A stretch of DNA of 64,000 nucleotides, from NCBI RefSeq assembly GCF_014109725.1, contig NZ_CP058554.1, forward strand, positions 1,798,001-1,862,000. The letters are read 5' to 3'. The position numbers and the translations under genes were made by a program. Source of the DNA: Comamonas piscis. Lineage in GTDB: Bacteria > Pseudomonadota > Gammaproteobacteria > Burkholderiales > Burkholderiaceae_C. This document shows positions 1-8,634 of this stretch, piece by piece. How positions within the stretch are numbered: the first letter of the stretch is position 1; each line of letters begins with the position of its first letter. The notes under the pieces are model-generated. The model had not been told where the DNA came from, did no database searches, and was given only the letters and a program-made list of their open reading frames with translations.

Positions 1-58
1 TTACAAAAAAATAATCAAATATAGGTTTTCAATGTCTTTATGCGGATTCATAGCCCAC

Positions 59-1102
59 TCAAGAGGGTGGGTTGCGCCGCTTGTTGCGCAGCCACAGCGC
101 CGCGATCAGCGAAAACACCACGATCACGCCCAGCAGCAGCCAAAAGCCCAGCGGGTCCTGGCTGAGCGGAATGCCGCCGACATTCATGCCAAACAGGCCG
201 GCCATCATGTTCACCGGCAGGGCCAGCACAGTGATCATTGTCAGGGTGTAGAGCGAGCGGTTGGTGTCCTCGTTGGTGCCGGCGGCAATCTCTTCCTGCA
301 GCAGCTTGATGCGCTCTTCGAGCGACTGCATATCGCGCAGAAACACGGAAAACTCCTCGCTGGCTGCGCGCAGCGCATGCAGGTCGTCGTCGCGCATCCA
401 CTGTGGCGGCGTCTGCAGCAGGCGGAACATCGCAGAGGGCTCCGGTGCCAGCAGGCGCTTCAGGCGCACCAGCAACCGGCGCAATACGCCCAGCTGGCGC
501 GGCCGCATATGGGTGCGGCCGCTCAGCATGGTGTCTTCGATCTGGTCCACGCGCTGGGTCACATCGCGCACGATGCGCACCAGCACATCGGCTTGGGCGC
601 GCAGCAAGCGCTCCAGCAACTGCGGGCTGGATTCGGGCGTGTCACCCTGGCGGATCTGCTGGCGCAGCGCATCGACCGAGCGCAGCGGGTGGGCGCGCGC
701 CGAGATCACCCACTGCGGCGAGGCCTGGATCCACATCGTATGGATGTCGCTGGATTCGAAATGGAAGTCGAAGTCGATATCGTTGATGACGGCCAGCAGC
801 GCATCGTCCATGCGCTCGATACGGGTGGAGGCCAGGCCATCGCGCATGGCCTCGAAGTACTGCTCATCGAGCGCCGCATACTGCTGCAGCCAGCGCAGAC
901 AGTGGGCATGGGAGAGGTTGAAATGCAGCCAGATAAAGCCGCTGCTGCTGGGCGGCGCGGCCAGCCAAGCCTGCGCCTGCTCGGCATTCAGCGCGGTGGC
1001 CGGGCCTGTGCCATCAAAGGCATAGCCCCAGATCAGGCCGCTGTTGTCATGGGGGGAGACCAGCGGAGCCGTATCGGGCTCGCGCGGCAAGGGTTCAGTC
1101 AA
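59..1102 (-). CDS. zntB: CorA-family metal ion transporter, ZntB-like
   Basis: This is a 347-residue inner-membrane divalent cation transporter of the CorA/ZntB family, in which a pentamer with a large cytoplasmic N-terminal domain conducts Mg2+ or, in ZntB, Zn2+. The family signature GMN is visible at about residues 305-307, at the end of the first of two C-terminal transmembrane segments (about 283-305 and 318-340), and the protein ends in a short basic tail. The start is a TTG, chosen because a GGAG Shine-Dalgarno sequence lies 7 bases upstream and no ATG fits. It is the last gene of a leftward group with the thiosulfate genes but is separated from them by about 140 bases. Assignment to the CorA family is firm; Zn2+ rather than Mg2+ as substrate is inferred from length and overall similarity. 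Confidence 0.9.
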   Translation of the reverse strand: MTEPLPREPDTAPLVSPHDNSGLIWGYAFDGTGPATALNAEQAQAWLAAPPSSSGFIWLHFNLSHAHCLRWLQQYAALDEQYFEAMRDGLASTRIERMDDALLAVINDIDFDFHFESSDIHTMWIQASPQWVISARAHPLRSVDALRQQIRQGDTPESSPQLLERLLRAQADVLVRIVRDVTQRVDQIEDTMLSGRTHMRPRQLGVLRRLLVRLKRLLAPEPSAMFRLLQTPPQWMRDDDLHALRAASEEFSVFLRDMQSLEERIKLLQEEIAAGTNEDTNRSLYTLTMITVLALPVNMMAGLFGMNVGGIPLSQDPLGFWLLLGVIVVFSLIAALWLRNKRRNPPS

Positions 1103-1240
1103 GATAGCACTCCGGGAACGGGCGATAGCCCCTCGCCAAACCCCTTATTTTTGGCGGCTACCGTGACTGTTTCATGACAAAACCATGACGCGCAAGGTCG
1201 CCGGTGAAGCGCCCGCGCTGCACCCGCGCCGCGCCTGCGC

Positions 1241-1405
1241 TCAGTCAGGCATCGAGCAGTGGCCGCCGCTGGCATGCTGGCCCGAGCCGGCCGCGATCAG
1301 CGGCGCCTCGTAGCGCAGATCGACCGGCTTGCTGTGGCTGTAGTCCCAGGCGATGAAGGCGACCAGCAGCACCCAGAAGATGCTGCGCAAAATGGTGGTG
1401 TTCAT
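1241..1405 (-). CDS. Small single-span membrane peptide with His/Cys tail
   Basis: This 54-residue peptide has one hydrophobic segment (about residues 5-22) followed by a hydrophilic tail that ends in a stretch with two His and one Cys (HASGGHCSMPD). I do not recognise the family. It starts 16 bases downstream of the thiosulfate-transporter gene on the same strand, preceded by GGAGCC, so it is probably translated from the same mRNA. The placement suggests an accessory subunit or metal/sulfur-binding helper of the transporter, but that is inference from position only. Confidence 0.6.
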   Translation of the reverse strand: MNTTILRSIFWVLLVAFIAWDYSHSKPVDLRYEAPLIAAGSGQHASGGHCSMPD

Positions 1406-1421
1406 GGGTGGCTCCTGGCGC

Positions 1422-2519
1422 TTAAAAACCAAAATGGCGGCGAATGCGCAGCCCGTAAATGGTGCCGACAAAGGCGAGCGGCACCCAGATCCAGCCGTGG
1501 ATGCTGCCGGTGCTGATGCCCGAGAGCATCGCGCCCACATTGCAGCCAAAAGCCAGGCGCGAGCTGTAGCCCAGCACCAGTCCTGCCACCAGGGCCACCA
1601 GCCACTGCGTGCCCGTCAGCGCTTTGGCGGCGGCGGGCTTGCCAGCAGCAATCCACAGCGCACCGGCCAGAATGCCGATATTGGTGATGCTGGTGATGTC
1701 CAGCAGCACGGTCTCTTGCAAGCGCTGGGCATTGCCCGGCTGGCTCCAGAACCAGTTGCCCGCCAGATCCACCATGCCGGTGCCATTCGCTACCTTGGCG
1801 GCCCAGAGGCCAAAGCCATAGACGACGCCCCAAGGCTGGCCGGCGATCACCAGGTTCAAGGTCGCAAAAATCGCTAGGCCAATCGCGCCCATCACCCATT
1901 TGCGCTGCCACAGGCCCGGCATGCTGCGCTGCTGCGCGCCGTTGGCCTTGGCGCAATAGGCCTTGACCGCAAATCCGATGACGGCCAGCGCCGCCAAGGT
2001 GGCGAGCAAGGCCGGCAGCCAGCCCCAGGTGCTGACCAAGCCTACGGCCGGCATGCGGCCCAGGTCCAGCCACCAGCCCAGGTGCAGCGATCCCAGAAAG
2101 CTGCCAATCGCAAACATCGGCAGGATGGCCGTGTTCATCGGGATACCCATGCCCGCCTTGTACAAGGTGCCGCTGCCGCAGCCATCGGCAATCTGCATGC
2201 ACAGGCCAAACACAAAGGCCCCCACCAGCAGGCTGATGCTGGGTGGGCCCAGGGCTGCTGTCAGCTCAGGGTAGTGGCCCAGCAGCGGCATGGCCATGGC
2301 GGCGGCCAGTGCCAGCAGCAGCAACTGGCCAAACACGCCGCGCGGGTCCTTGTCTTCGACCAGCATGCGCCAGCCGGTGGTAAAGCCAAAGCGCTGGCCG
2401 GCCAGGATGGCACCCAGACCGATACCCACCAGGAACAGCGCCGCCTGGCGCAGTGATACCGACCACAGCAGCCAGCCAAAAAAGGCCGCCATCAGGATCG
2501 ACAAGGGAAGTCGTTTCAT
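1422..2519 (-). CDS. YeeE/YedE-family thiosulfate transporter (TsuA-like)
   Basis: This 365-residue polytopic membrane protein belongs to the YeeE/YedE family, whose characterised member TsuA imports thiosulfate through a relay of conserved cysteines. Conserved Cys-containing patches are visible: LCMQIADGCGSG (Cys at about residues 107 and 114) and AFGCNVGAMLSG near residue 326, the two repeat halves of the family. About ten hydrophobic segments are apparent. The ATG at 2519 is preferred over a GTG three codons upstream because it has a closer GGTGA-type ribosome site. It lies between the exported rhodanese gene and a small membrane peptide gene, all on the minus strand, which fits uptake of a reduced sulfur compound followed by sulfur transfer. 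The exact substrate is inferred from the family. Confidence 0.85.
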   Translation of the reverse strand: MKRLPLSILMAAFFGWLLWSVSLRQAALFLVGIGLGAILAGQRFGFTTGWRMLVEDKDPRGVFGQLLLLALAAAMAMPLLGHYPELTAALGPPSISLLVGAFVFGLCMQIADGCGSGTLYKAGMGIPMNTAILPMFAIGSFLGSLHLGWWLDLGRMPAVGLVSTWGWLPALLATLAALAVIGFAVKAYCAKANGAQQRSMPGLWQRKWVMGAIGLAIFATLNLVIAGQPWGVVYGFGLWAAKVANGTGMVDLAGNWFWSQPGNAQRLQETVLLDITSITNIGILAGALWIAAGKPAAAKALTGTQWLVALVAGLVLGYSSRLAFGCNVGAMLSGISTGSIHGWIWVPLAFVGTIYGLRIRRHFGF

Positions 2520-2602
2520 CACGATCACCGTAGAGAGTCAATACAACAAAAAGCTGCCAGCGCTTCTGCAGAAGTGCTGGCAGCCAAGGATTCGGTTCAG
2601 GC

Positions 2603-3562
2603 TTACTTGAACTTGCGCTGCCACCATTGCTTGGCGTCATAGGCCAGAGCCTCGGCGCGGCTGGGTTGGTTTTCCATCGCTGGCGCATCGGCCTGCTGGG
2701 TCCAGTCCACCATCGAGCCAGCATAGAGCTTGACGTTGGGCAGGCCGGCCATCTCGCTCAGGCCAAACCAGTCGGTGGCCGCCCAGTGGCCGGTGTTGCA
2801 GAAGGCGACGGTGTCCTGGCCATCCTTGCGGCTCACCTTCTGGGCAATTTGCTGGGCGCTGGCCTTGTCCACAAACTGGGCCGTGCCCTTGACAAACCAC
2901 TGGTTGAAATCCAGCTGCTGCGCGCCGGGCAGGGTGCCGGAGAGCTTGGCCGCTGGCGCCCGCGTCTGGCCTTGGTAGAAGGCGTCGGGGCGGGAATCGA
3001 CCAGCGCGGCATTGCTCAGGTCCACATGGGAGCGCACTTGGTCGCGGGTCGCTATCAGGCTCTCATCCAGCACGGGCTGGTAGTTGCTGGCCTGTACTTG
3101 GGGCGCCTCGGTGCTGACGGGCTTGCCCTCGGCCATCCAGGTCTTCATGCCGCCGTTGACGATGGAAAGCTCCTTCAGACCCAGCACCTTCAGGCTCCAG
3201 TAGACACGCGCCATAGCGCCAAAATCGGTGGCATCGGCACCGGTTGACACCACCACGGCATGCGTGGCCGGGGTCAAACCCAGCGACTGCACCAGCGCCG
3301 TCAGTTTGGGCAGATCGGGCAGCTCACCGGGGTTGGTGGCCGGGCCGCGCCATTTCCCATAAGGCGCATTGCGCGCGCCGGGGATATGGCCTTCGGCATA
3401 GAGCTTGGGGTCGCGGATATCGATGACGACGGGCGCTGCAGCGCTTTGCTGGGCAGTCGCCAGTTCGGCGGGGCTGAGCAGCGGCTGCGCGGCATGGGCT
3501 ACTGTCAGCCAGCTGCTGGCAAACAGGGCGCTGGCGACAGCCAGATGGCGAAGAGTTGTCAT
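2603..3562 (-). CDS. Exported tandem-rhodanese sulfurtransferase
   Basis: This 319-residue protein has an N-terminal signal peptide (hydrophobic core about residues 5-20, ending AHA) followed by two rhodanese domains. Enzymes of this type transfer sulfur from thiosulfate or a mercaptoacid to a thiophilic acceptor through a persulfide on an active-site Cys. The second domain carries the catalytic Cys in AFCNTGHWA at about residue 255. The equivalent loop of the first domain reads VVSTGADATD and lacks Cys, so that half is probably structural, as is common in two-domain rhodaneses. The ATG at 3562 is chosen because the signal peptide begins there; an upstream TTG would add seven residues. The position 83 bases ahead of the thiosulfate transporter gene suggests a shared sulfur role. 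Confidence 0.88.
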   Translation of the reverse strand: MTTLRHLAVASALFASSWLTVAHAAQPLLSPAELATAQQSAAAPVVIDIRDPKLYAEGHIPGARNAPYGKWRGPATNPGELPDLPKLTALVQSLGLTPATHAVVVSTGADATDFGAMARVYWSLKVLGLKELSIVNGGMKTWMAEGKPVSTEAPQVQASNYQPVLDESLIATRDQVRSHVDLSNAALVDSRPDAFYQGQTRAPAAKLSGTLPGAQQLDFNQWFVKGTAQFVDKASAQQIAQKVSRKDGQDTVAFCNTGHWAATDWFGLSEMAGLPNVKLYAGSMVDWTQQADAPAMENQPSRAEALAYDAKQWWQRKFK

Positions 3563-3704
3563 GGCAATAGCTGGTAGAGGCAAATCAATGGGCTCTATTG
3601 TCCTGCGATTGGGGCCGGCAAGCAGGCTATACGGCAGATTGAATATATGGCGGTAAGGTTATATACCCTGAGGGAATAAGGGCGACGCTGCCTGCATGGC
3701 CCGC

Positions 3705-4250
3705 CTATACCCAAAGCCCCGCGCGAAAGCCCCGTGCTGCGTAATAAGACTGCACGCCATTGTGATAGCTGAACACGCGCCCATAGCGCCGGTCGCCAAA
3801 CAGCGCGCCGCCCAAGTGGCGCATCTCGTCAGGCGTAGCCAGCCAGCTGGAGGTTTTGCAGTCAAACGCGCCCAGGGTCTGCAGATGGCGGTACTGCTCC
3901 TCGTCAAGCAGCTGCACGCCCATGGCAGCGGCCATGCCCTGCGCGCTGCCGGCGGGCTTGTTTTCCTTGCGTGCGGCCAATGCCTGCTCGTCAAAGCAGA
4001 GGCTGCGCCGGCCCGTGGGGCTTTCTGCGGCGCAATCGGCAAACAAGAGCTGGCCGCTGGCGCTGTCGTGCTGAATGACATCGGGCTCGCCGCCGCTGGC
4101 TTCCATCTGCGCCAGCGCCTTTTGGGCGGCGGGGCTTTGGTCGATGCGTTGCTGCACCAGAGCCCAGTCCAGCGCCGGGTGGCGTGCGGGGTGGGCCTCA
4201 AAGCGCGCTTTCAGCGTGGCCATCAATGCCTGCAGTTCGGTCTTGTTCAT
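3705..4250 (-). CDS. DUF4256 domain-containing protein
   Basis: This 181-residue soluble protein starts MNKTELQALMATLKARFEAH and matches my recollection of the DUF4256 family, a conserved bacterial family of unknown function. Family-like features are the ALDWALVQQRI helix, the GGEPDVI motif, the central LCFDEQALAARKENKPAGSA segment and the C-terminal TPDEMRHLGGALFGDRRYGRVF stretch (quoted in part: GGALFGDRRYGRVF). There is no signal peptide or membrane segment. The ATG at 4250 is favoured over longer reading because the sequence upstream lacks family similarity. It is divergent from the ParB-like gene, with 107 bases between the two starts. No biochemical role can be given. Confidence 0.75.
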   Translation of the reverse strand: MNKTELQALMATLKARFEAHPARHPALDWALVQQRIDQSPAAQKALAQMEASGGEPDVIQHDSASGQLLFADCAAESPTGRRSLCFDEQALAARKENKPAGSAQGMAAAMGVQLLDEEQYRHLQTLGAFDCKTSSWLATPDEMRHLGGALFGDRRYGRVFSYHNGVQSYYAARGFRAGLWV

Positions 4251-4357
4251 GGCTGTCAAATCCTTGTCAAGCGGTTGCCACTTTTGCGCACTTCTACAAT
4301 CGGTGCAAGCTTTTTTAAGGATTACCCAACGGCGGCACCCAGCCGCCGTCACGCATT

Positions 4358-5248
4358 ATGGATATTGTTGTCAACGAAGAACTCAAGGCCTATATCGACC
4401 CGCTGACCCCTGACGAGCATGCCTCGCTGGAGCGCAGCATCCTGGCCGAAGGCTGCCGCGATGCGCTGGTGCTCTGGGGCGATGTGCTGGTCGATGGGCA
4501 CAACCGCTACGGCATCTGCCAAAAGCATGGCCTGCCTTTCAACACCGTGCAGAACACCCAGTTCCAGTCGATGCAGGATGTGTACCTGTGGATGATCGAC
4601 CAGCACCTGGGGCGCCGCAGTGTCTCGGATTTCCAGCGCGGCGTGCTGGCGCTGCGCAAGCGCGAGATTCTGGAGCACCGCAAGCTGGAGAAGGCCCACC
4701 CGGTGGCTGCGCAGGCGGACGAAGGCGAAGCGCCTGCCGTCAGCAATGCCGACGAGGCTTTCTCGCCCGTCGATGCCGCCGAGCTGGAAAAAGTGGCCAC
4801 CCGCGAGGCGATTGCCAAGGCCGCACGCTTGTCGAGCAGCCAGGTGGCACAGATCGAGAAGATCCAGAAAAGCGCGGCACCTGCGCTGGTCGAGGCCTTG
4901 AAGGCCGGCGATATCTCCATCAATGCCGCTGCCGTGGTGGCCACCCTGCCGCATGAAGAGCAGCATGCCGCTGCCCAAGGCGGCAAGGATGGCTTGAAGC
5001 AGGTGGTCAAGCAGGTGCGCGATGCCAAGCGCAAGCCCAAGGACGAGGCGCCCGAGGCAGAAGCCCCACAACCTGCGCCATCAGCCGCGCACGGTGCCGA
5101 GGCGGTGGATGCTGCGCTGGACAAGGCCCAGCAGCAGATCCGCGACTTGCGCGCCCGCGTGCAGGAGCTGGAGCTGGAAAACGCCCAGCTGCGCCTGCAG
5201 CTGGCGGCAGCAGCCTCGCAAGACCTGCCGGTGCCTGACGAGGCCTGA
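4358..5248 (+). CDS. Orphan ParB/Srx-fold protein with C-terminal coiled coil
   Basis: This 296-residue protein has an N-terminal ParB/Srx-like domain (about residues 1-100) containing DGHNRYGICQKHGLPF, the conserved GHxR region used by ParB-type domains for nucleotide or DNA-linked functions. A middle segment (about 140-200) is helical with a KAARLSSSQVAQIEKI helix-turn-helix-like stretch. The region of about 205-245 is rich in Ala, Pro and acidic residues, and the C-terminus (about 250-285) is a leucine-rich coiled coil. No ParA gene and no obvious parS-type site are next to it, so it is not a standard partition locus. It may be a DNA-binding adaptor or regulator. Its stop lies 14 bases from the convergent end of the LonB-like gene. 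Confidence 0.7.
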   Translation: MDIVVNEELKAYIDPLTPDEHASLERSILAEGCRDALVLWGDVLVDGHNRYGICQKHGLPFNTVQNTQFQSMQDVYLWMIDQHLGRRSVSDFQRGVLALRKREILEHRKLEKAHPVAAQADEGEAPAVSNADEAFSPVDAAELEKVATREAIAKAARLSSSQVAQIEKIQKSAAPALVEALKAGDISINAAAVVATLPHEEQHAAAQGGKDGLKQVVKQVRDAKRKPKDEAPEAEAPQPAPSAAHGAEAVDAALDKAQQQIRDLRARVQELELENAQLRLQLAAAASQDLPVPDEA

Positions 5249-5262
5249 GCCTCACCTCGCTC

Positions 5263-8046
5263 TTAGTCCAGCGGTGGGCGTTTGGCCGGCTTGCGCAGCT
5301 GGCGCTGGCTGGCCCGCTGGGCGCGGGGGCGCGCCATATCGGCGCGCTGGCAGGCCAGGCGGTACTGCAGCAAGGTCGCCTCGGCCGCCTGCAAGACCGC
5401 CAACGGCAAGCGCTGCGCTTCTTCTGCCGGGTGTGCGGCGCTGGCGGGCAGGTCGCAGTGGCCCGTCAGCAAGGCCAGGCCCTGGCCCACATGCTCGGCG
5501 GTGTAGACATGGAACTGCCCGGCCTCCACCGCTTGCACCACGCGCTCGGCCAGCATCAAATGGCGCTGGTTGCGCGCGGGGATCAGCACGCCATGGCTGC
5601 CGTCCAGCCCCTGCTCGGCGCAAAGGTCAAACCAGCCTTCGATCTTTTCGTTGAGGCCGCCCACGGGCAGCACCTCGCCATGCTGGTTGAGCGCGCCGGT
5701 AACGGCAATGCTCTGGCGCAGCGGCATGCCCGACAGCGATGACAGCAGCGCATACAGCTCGGCGCAGCTGGCCGAATCGCCTTCGACACCGCTGTACTCT
5801 TGCTCAAACACTACCGAGGCATTGAGCGCCAGGGGGGCCAGGTGGCCAAACAAGGCCGTCAGATAACCCTGCAAAATCAGCACGCCCTTGTCGTGGATGG
5901 GGCCGGACATGGCCACCTCGCGCTCGATGTTCATCACCCCTTCCTGGCCGGCATGGGTGCGCGCAGTAATGCGCGCTGGCAGGCCAAAGCGGTGGTCACC
6001 GGTGTCGATCTGCGAGAGCCCGTTAATCTGGCCGACCTGGCTGCCGGCAAAGGCGATCACATGCTCGCCCTCGCTGATGGCAGCATGCAGGTCTTGCTCC
6101 ATCGCGTTGTGGCGCAGGCGCTGCGCGGCCAGGGCGGCCTCCACATCGGCGGCCTGCACCAGGCGTTCCTGGCCAGATTGCAGACTGGACTGCCGGGCAC
6201 GCTGGGTGCTTTCGAGCAGCAAGGCTTCGAGCTGGTTCAAGCGGCCGCTTTGGCGCTGCTGGTCGTCCGCCTCGCGGTGGGATTGCTCCAGCAGTCGGGC
6301 AACGGCACTGGCGTCGCAGTGCGGCATCTGGTAGAGCTTGCAGCGCTGCGCCATCAGCGCTGCGGTGGCGCGGTAGGTGGCGGTCGACGCCTTGAACTGC
6401 TCGGCAAAATCCACCTTCACGCGAAAGCGCCGGGCCATGTCCGGGTCGCTTTCCTGCAGCTGGTAGTAGGCCTCTTCGGAGCCCACCAGCACCAGCTTGA
6501 AGTTCAGCGGCAGCAGCTCGGGCAGCATCGCGCCGCTGCTGCTGGGGCCTTGCGAGGCATGCACATCTTCAATGCGCAGCTGGCGCGTGCGCAGCACCCG
6601 GCGCAGCGCCTGCCAGCTCGCCTCGTCGCCCAGCAGGTCGCGCAGGTGCAGCATCAAAAAGCCGCCATCGGCACGCAGCACGCTGCCGGCACGGATGCAG
6701 GAGAAATCGCTGCGGCGCTCGTCGTCTTCCGGCGGGTCGATGGTGCCAAACAGGTTGCGCAGGCTGGGCTGGTCCTCCAGCACCACGGGGGCATGGGCCT
6801 CGCCATGGTGGTCCACGATCAGGTTGAGCTGGCTGAGCGCGCGCAGCGTCTTGCGCTTGGCCTCCAGCATGGCGCGGGCATCGTCGCGTGCATCCTGGCT
6901 TTCGCCTTCGCCCTCGATGCTGTCGGTCTGGTCGAGCAGCGCATCGGCATCCTGCGCAATGCTGCCCGGCACCCACAGCGCCATGTTCTTGAGCCATTCG
7001 GCCTGCATTTGCGACAGCCAGCGCTGCAGGGTCGCCGCATGCTCGGCGCTGGGCGTCAGGCCGTCGAGCACCTGGGCCGATGCGGCCTGCCACAGCGGTG
7101 TGGCCAGCGATTGGTAGAACAGGTTCAGCGCCGCATCGCGCGCTATCTGCGCCTGCCGCACCTGGCCGCGGAACTGCGCCAGCTGCAGGCGCAGCTGGTA
7201 TTCCAGGTCTTCGGCGGTGGCTGGGGTGGCTGCGCTGTCTGCGCCTTCAACGTCCAAGTCGTCGCCGGGGTGCGGTAGCGATTCTTCATCCATGGGCAAC
7301 AGCAGGGCCGGGTCTGCCTCAGCGGAATCGTTTGGCGCTGGCATTGCACCATCCAGATCAGCGGCTGCGGGGCTGCCGGGCAGCGCAGCGGGCGCCAAGG
7401 CCGCAGCACCGTCGTCTGCAGGGTCGGTCTGGCCCTGGCTGCTGGCGGCGGGGCCGCTGTCCTGGCTGTCCACCACCAGTTGGCCTTCTTCGCGGCGTAT
7501 GCGCAGGCCAGCGCTCTGCGCCCAGTCGTGCAAGCTGCCAAAGGCGGCTTCTTCGGCCTGCCGGGCCTGGTTGTAGAGCTGCTCGATCTGGCTGCGGTGC
7601 TGCGCTTGCTGCACAGCCTTGTCCAGCTGTTCGGGCAGCTTGTCGATCATCGCCTCGGTGCGGCGGCGCAGGCTGCGGCCTTGGCCAGCGGGCAGGCGCA
7701 CCGCTAGCGGCCGCTCGGGCACGGCGAAGTTGTGTACAAAGGCGATATCTTGCGCAGCGGGGCGGCGCAGGGCCTCGGCCTGCATGGCCTGGCGCAGCAG
7801 CGAGGTGCGGCCGCTGCCTTCTTCGCCCAGCACAAACAGGTGGTAGTCGGGCGGGTCCATCGCCAGGCCAAACTCGGCCGCCTCCTGGGCGCGCTGCTGG
7901 CCGATCCAGGAGAAGGGCTCTTGCACCAGCTCAGCCGTGCTGGCAAAGTCCAGCTGGGCCGGGTCAATGCGCAGGCGCAGCTGCCATGCGTGCAGCAGTT
8001 CGGCACAGAGCAGGGAGGGACGAGGTTCGGAAGAAGTCAGGGGCAT
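5263..8046 (-). CDS. LonB-like AAA+ ATP-dependent protease
   Basis: This 927-residue protein resembles the bacterial LonB/YcbZ-like class: an ATPase part with a degenerate Walker A (GEEGSGRTS, about residues 74-82), a long insertion rich in Ala, Asp and Gln, a second AAA-like region (RADGGFLMLHLRDLL), and a C-terminal Lon-type S16 protease domain. The protease Ser-Lys dyad is visible as GDSAS at about 756-760 and NEKIEG with Lys at about 800. The C-terminus is a basic tail of about 25 residues. Such proteins are soluble cytoplasmic proteases of poorly known substrate range; in E. coli the relative YcbZ is linked to ribosome assembly. The ATG at 8046 is used; a TTG three codons upstream is possible. 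Confidence 0.88.
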   Translation of the reverse strand: MPLTSSEPRPSLLCAELLHAWQLRLRIDPAQLDFASTAELVQEPFSWIGQQRAQEAAEFGLAMDPPDYHLFVLGEEGSGRTSLLRQAMQAEALRRPAAQDIAFVHNFAVPERPLAVRLPAGQGRSLRRRTEAMIDKLPEQLDKAVQQAQHRSQIEQLYNQARQAEEAAFGSLHDWAQSAGLRIRREEGQLVVDSQDSGPAASSQGQTDPADDGAAALAPAALPGSPAAADLDGAMPAPNDSAEADPALLLPMDEESLPHPGDDLDVEGADSAATPATAEDLEYQLRLQLAQFRGQVRQAQIARDAALNLFYQSLATPLWQAASAQVLDGLTPSAEHAATLQRWLSQMQAEWLKNMALWVPGSIAQDADALLDQTDSIEGEGESQDARDDARAMLEAKRKTLRALSQLNLIVDHHGEAHAPVVLEDQPSLRNLFGTIDPPEDDERRSDFSCIRAGSVLRADGGFLMLHLRDLLGDEASWQALRRVLRTRQLRIEDVHASQGPSSSGAMLPELLPLNFKLVLVGSEEAYYQLQESDPDMARRFRVKVDFAEQFKASTATYRATAALMAQRCKLYQMPHCDASAVARLLEQSHREADDQQRQSGRLNQLEALLLESTQRARQSSLQSGQERLVQAADVEAALAAQRLRHNAMEQDLHAAISEGEHVIAFAGSQVGQINGLSQIDTGDHRFGLPARITARTHAGQEGVMNIEREVAMSGPIHDKGVLILQGYLTALFGHLAPLALNASVVFEQEYSGVEGDSASCAELYALLSSLSGMPLRQSIAVTGALNQHGEVLPVGGLNEKIEGWFDLCAEQGLDGSHGVLIPARNQRHLMLAERVVQAVEAGQFHVYTAEHVGQGLALLTGHCDLPASAAHPAEEAQRLPLAVLQAAEATLLQYRLACQRADMARPRAQRASQRQLRKPAKRPPLD

Positions 8047-8145
8047 GTCGGACAAGGGAATCTTTTTTTTTCGGTCGGGCTGCTGGCGCGGCGGGGGCGC
8101 CCGCAGCCTGGTTGTTGTTTCTGCGAAAGCTGGGCGTTGGGCCCG

Positions 8146-8613
8146 CTATAGCGCCAGCCGCATGATGTGCTGCGGCCCGTAGCCGCCATCCAGGTACAGC
8201 GCGCCCGTGTCTTCAAACCCGCATTGGCGGTAGAGCGGAATGGCGGCGGCGTTCTTGCAGTTCACGGTCAAAAACACGGCAGCAGCGGCCAGGCCTTGCG
8301 CCTGCAAGTACGCGGGCAGAGCCTGCAAGCTGCGCTTGGCCAGGCCCAGGCCCTGAAAGCGCTGGTCGATAAAGAAGCTGCGCAGGCCCACGCTGTCCGC
8401 CGAGGCAAACGGGTAGTGCTCTGCGTAATCCTGGTCGATCAGAAAAAAGCCGGCAATCTGGTCGCCATGGCCAATCAAGTGGGCGCTGAGCCGGGGCTGG
8501 AGCTCGGCCAGGGTCTGTGCAATCGGGGCCACAAAAGGTTGCTGCGCCTCGTGCAAGGACAGGGCCAGCACGCGGTCTTGCTGCTCGGGCCGGTAAGGGG
8601 AGAGTAGGGGCAT
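8146..8613 (-). CDS. GNAT-family N-acetyltransferase
   Basis: This 155-residue single-domain protein has the GNAT fold, which transfers an acetyl group from acetyl-CoA to an amine. The pattern is clear: beta strands with GDQIAGFFLID, then LRSFFIDQRFQGLGLAKRSL, whose RFQGLGLAK is the acetyl-CoA pyrophosphate-binding motif A (Q/RxxGxG/A), and then the NAAAIPLYRQCGFEDTG motif typical of the C-terminal strand pair. The substrate cannot be predicted. It is 21 bases downstream of the ferrochelatase gene on the same strand and may be co-transcribed with it. Confidence 0.85.
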   Translation of the reverse strand: MPLLSPYRPEQQDRVLALSLHEAQQPFVAPIAQTLAELQPRLSAHLIGHGDQIAGFFLIDQDYAEHYPFASADSVGLRSFFIDQRFQGLGLAKRSLQALPAYLQAQGLAAAAVFLTVNCKNAAAIPLYRQCGFEDTGALYLDGGYGPQHIMRLAL

Positions 8614-8634
8614 GGTGTGGCGGTGGGTCAGGGT

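Noticed and set aside
4358..5248. ParB-like gene as part of a chromosome origin or partition locus
   Set aside because: There is no parA, dnaA, gidA or parS-like palindrome nearby.
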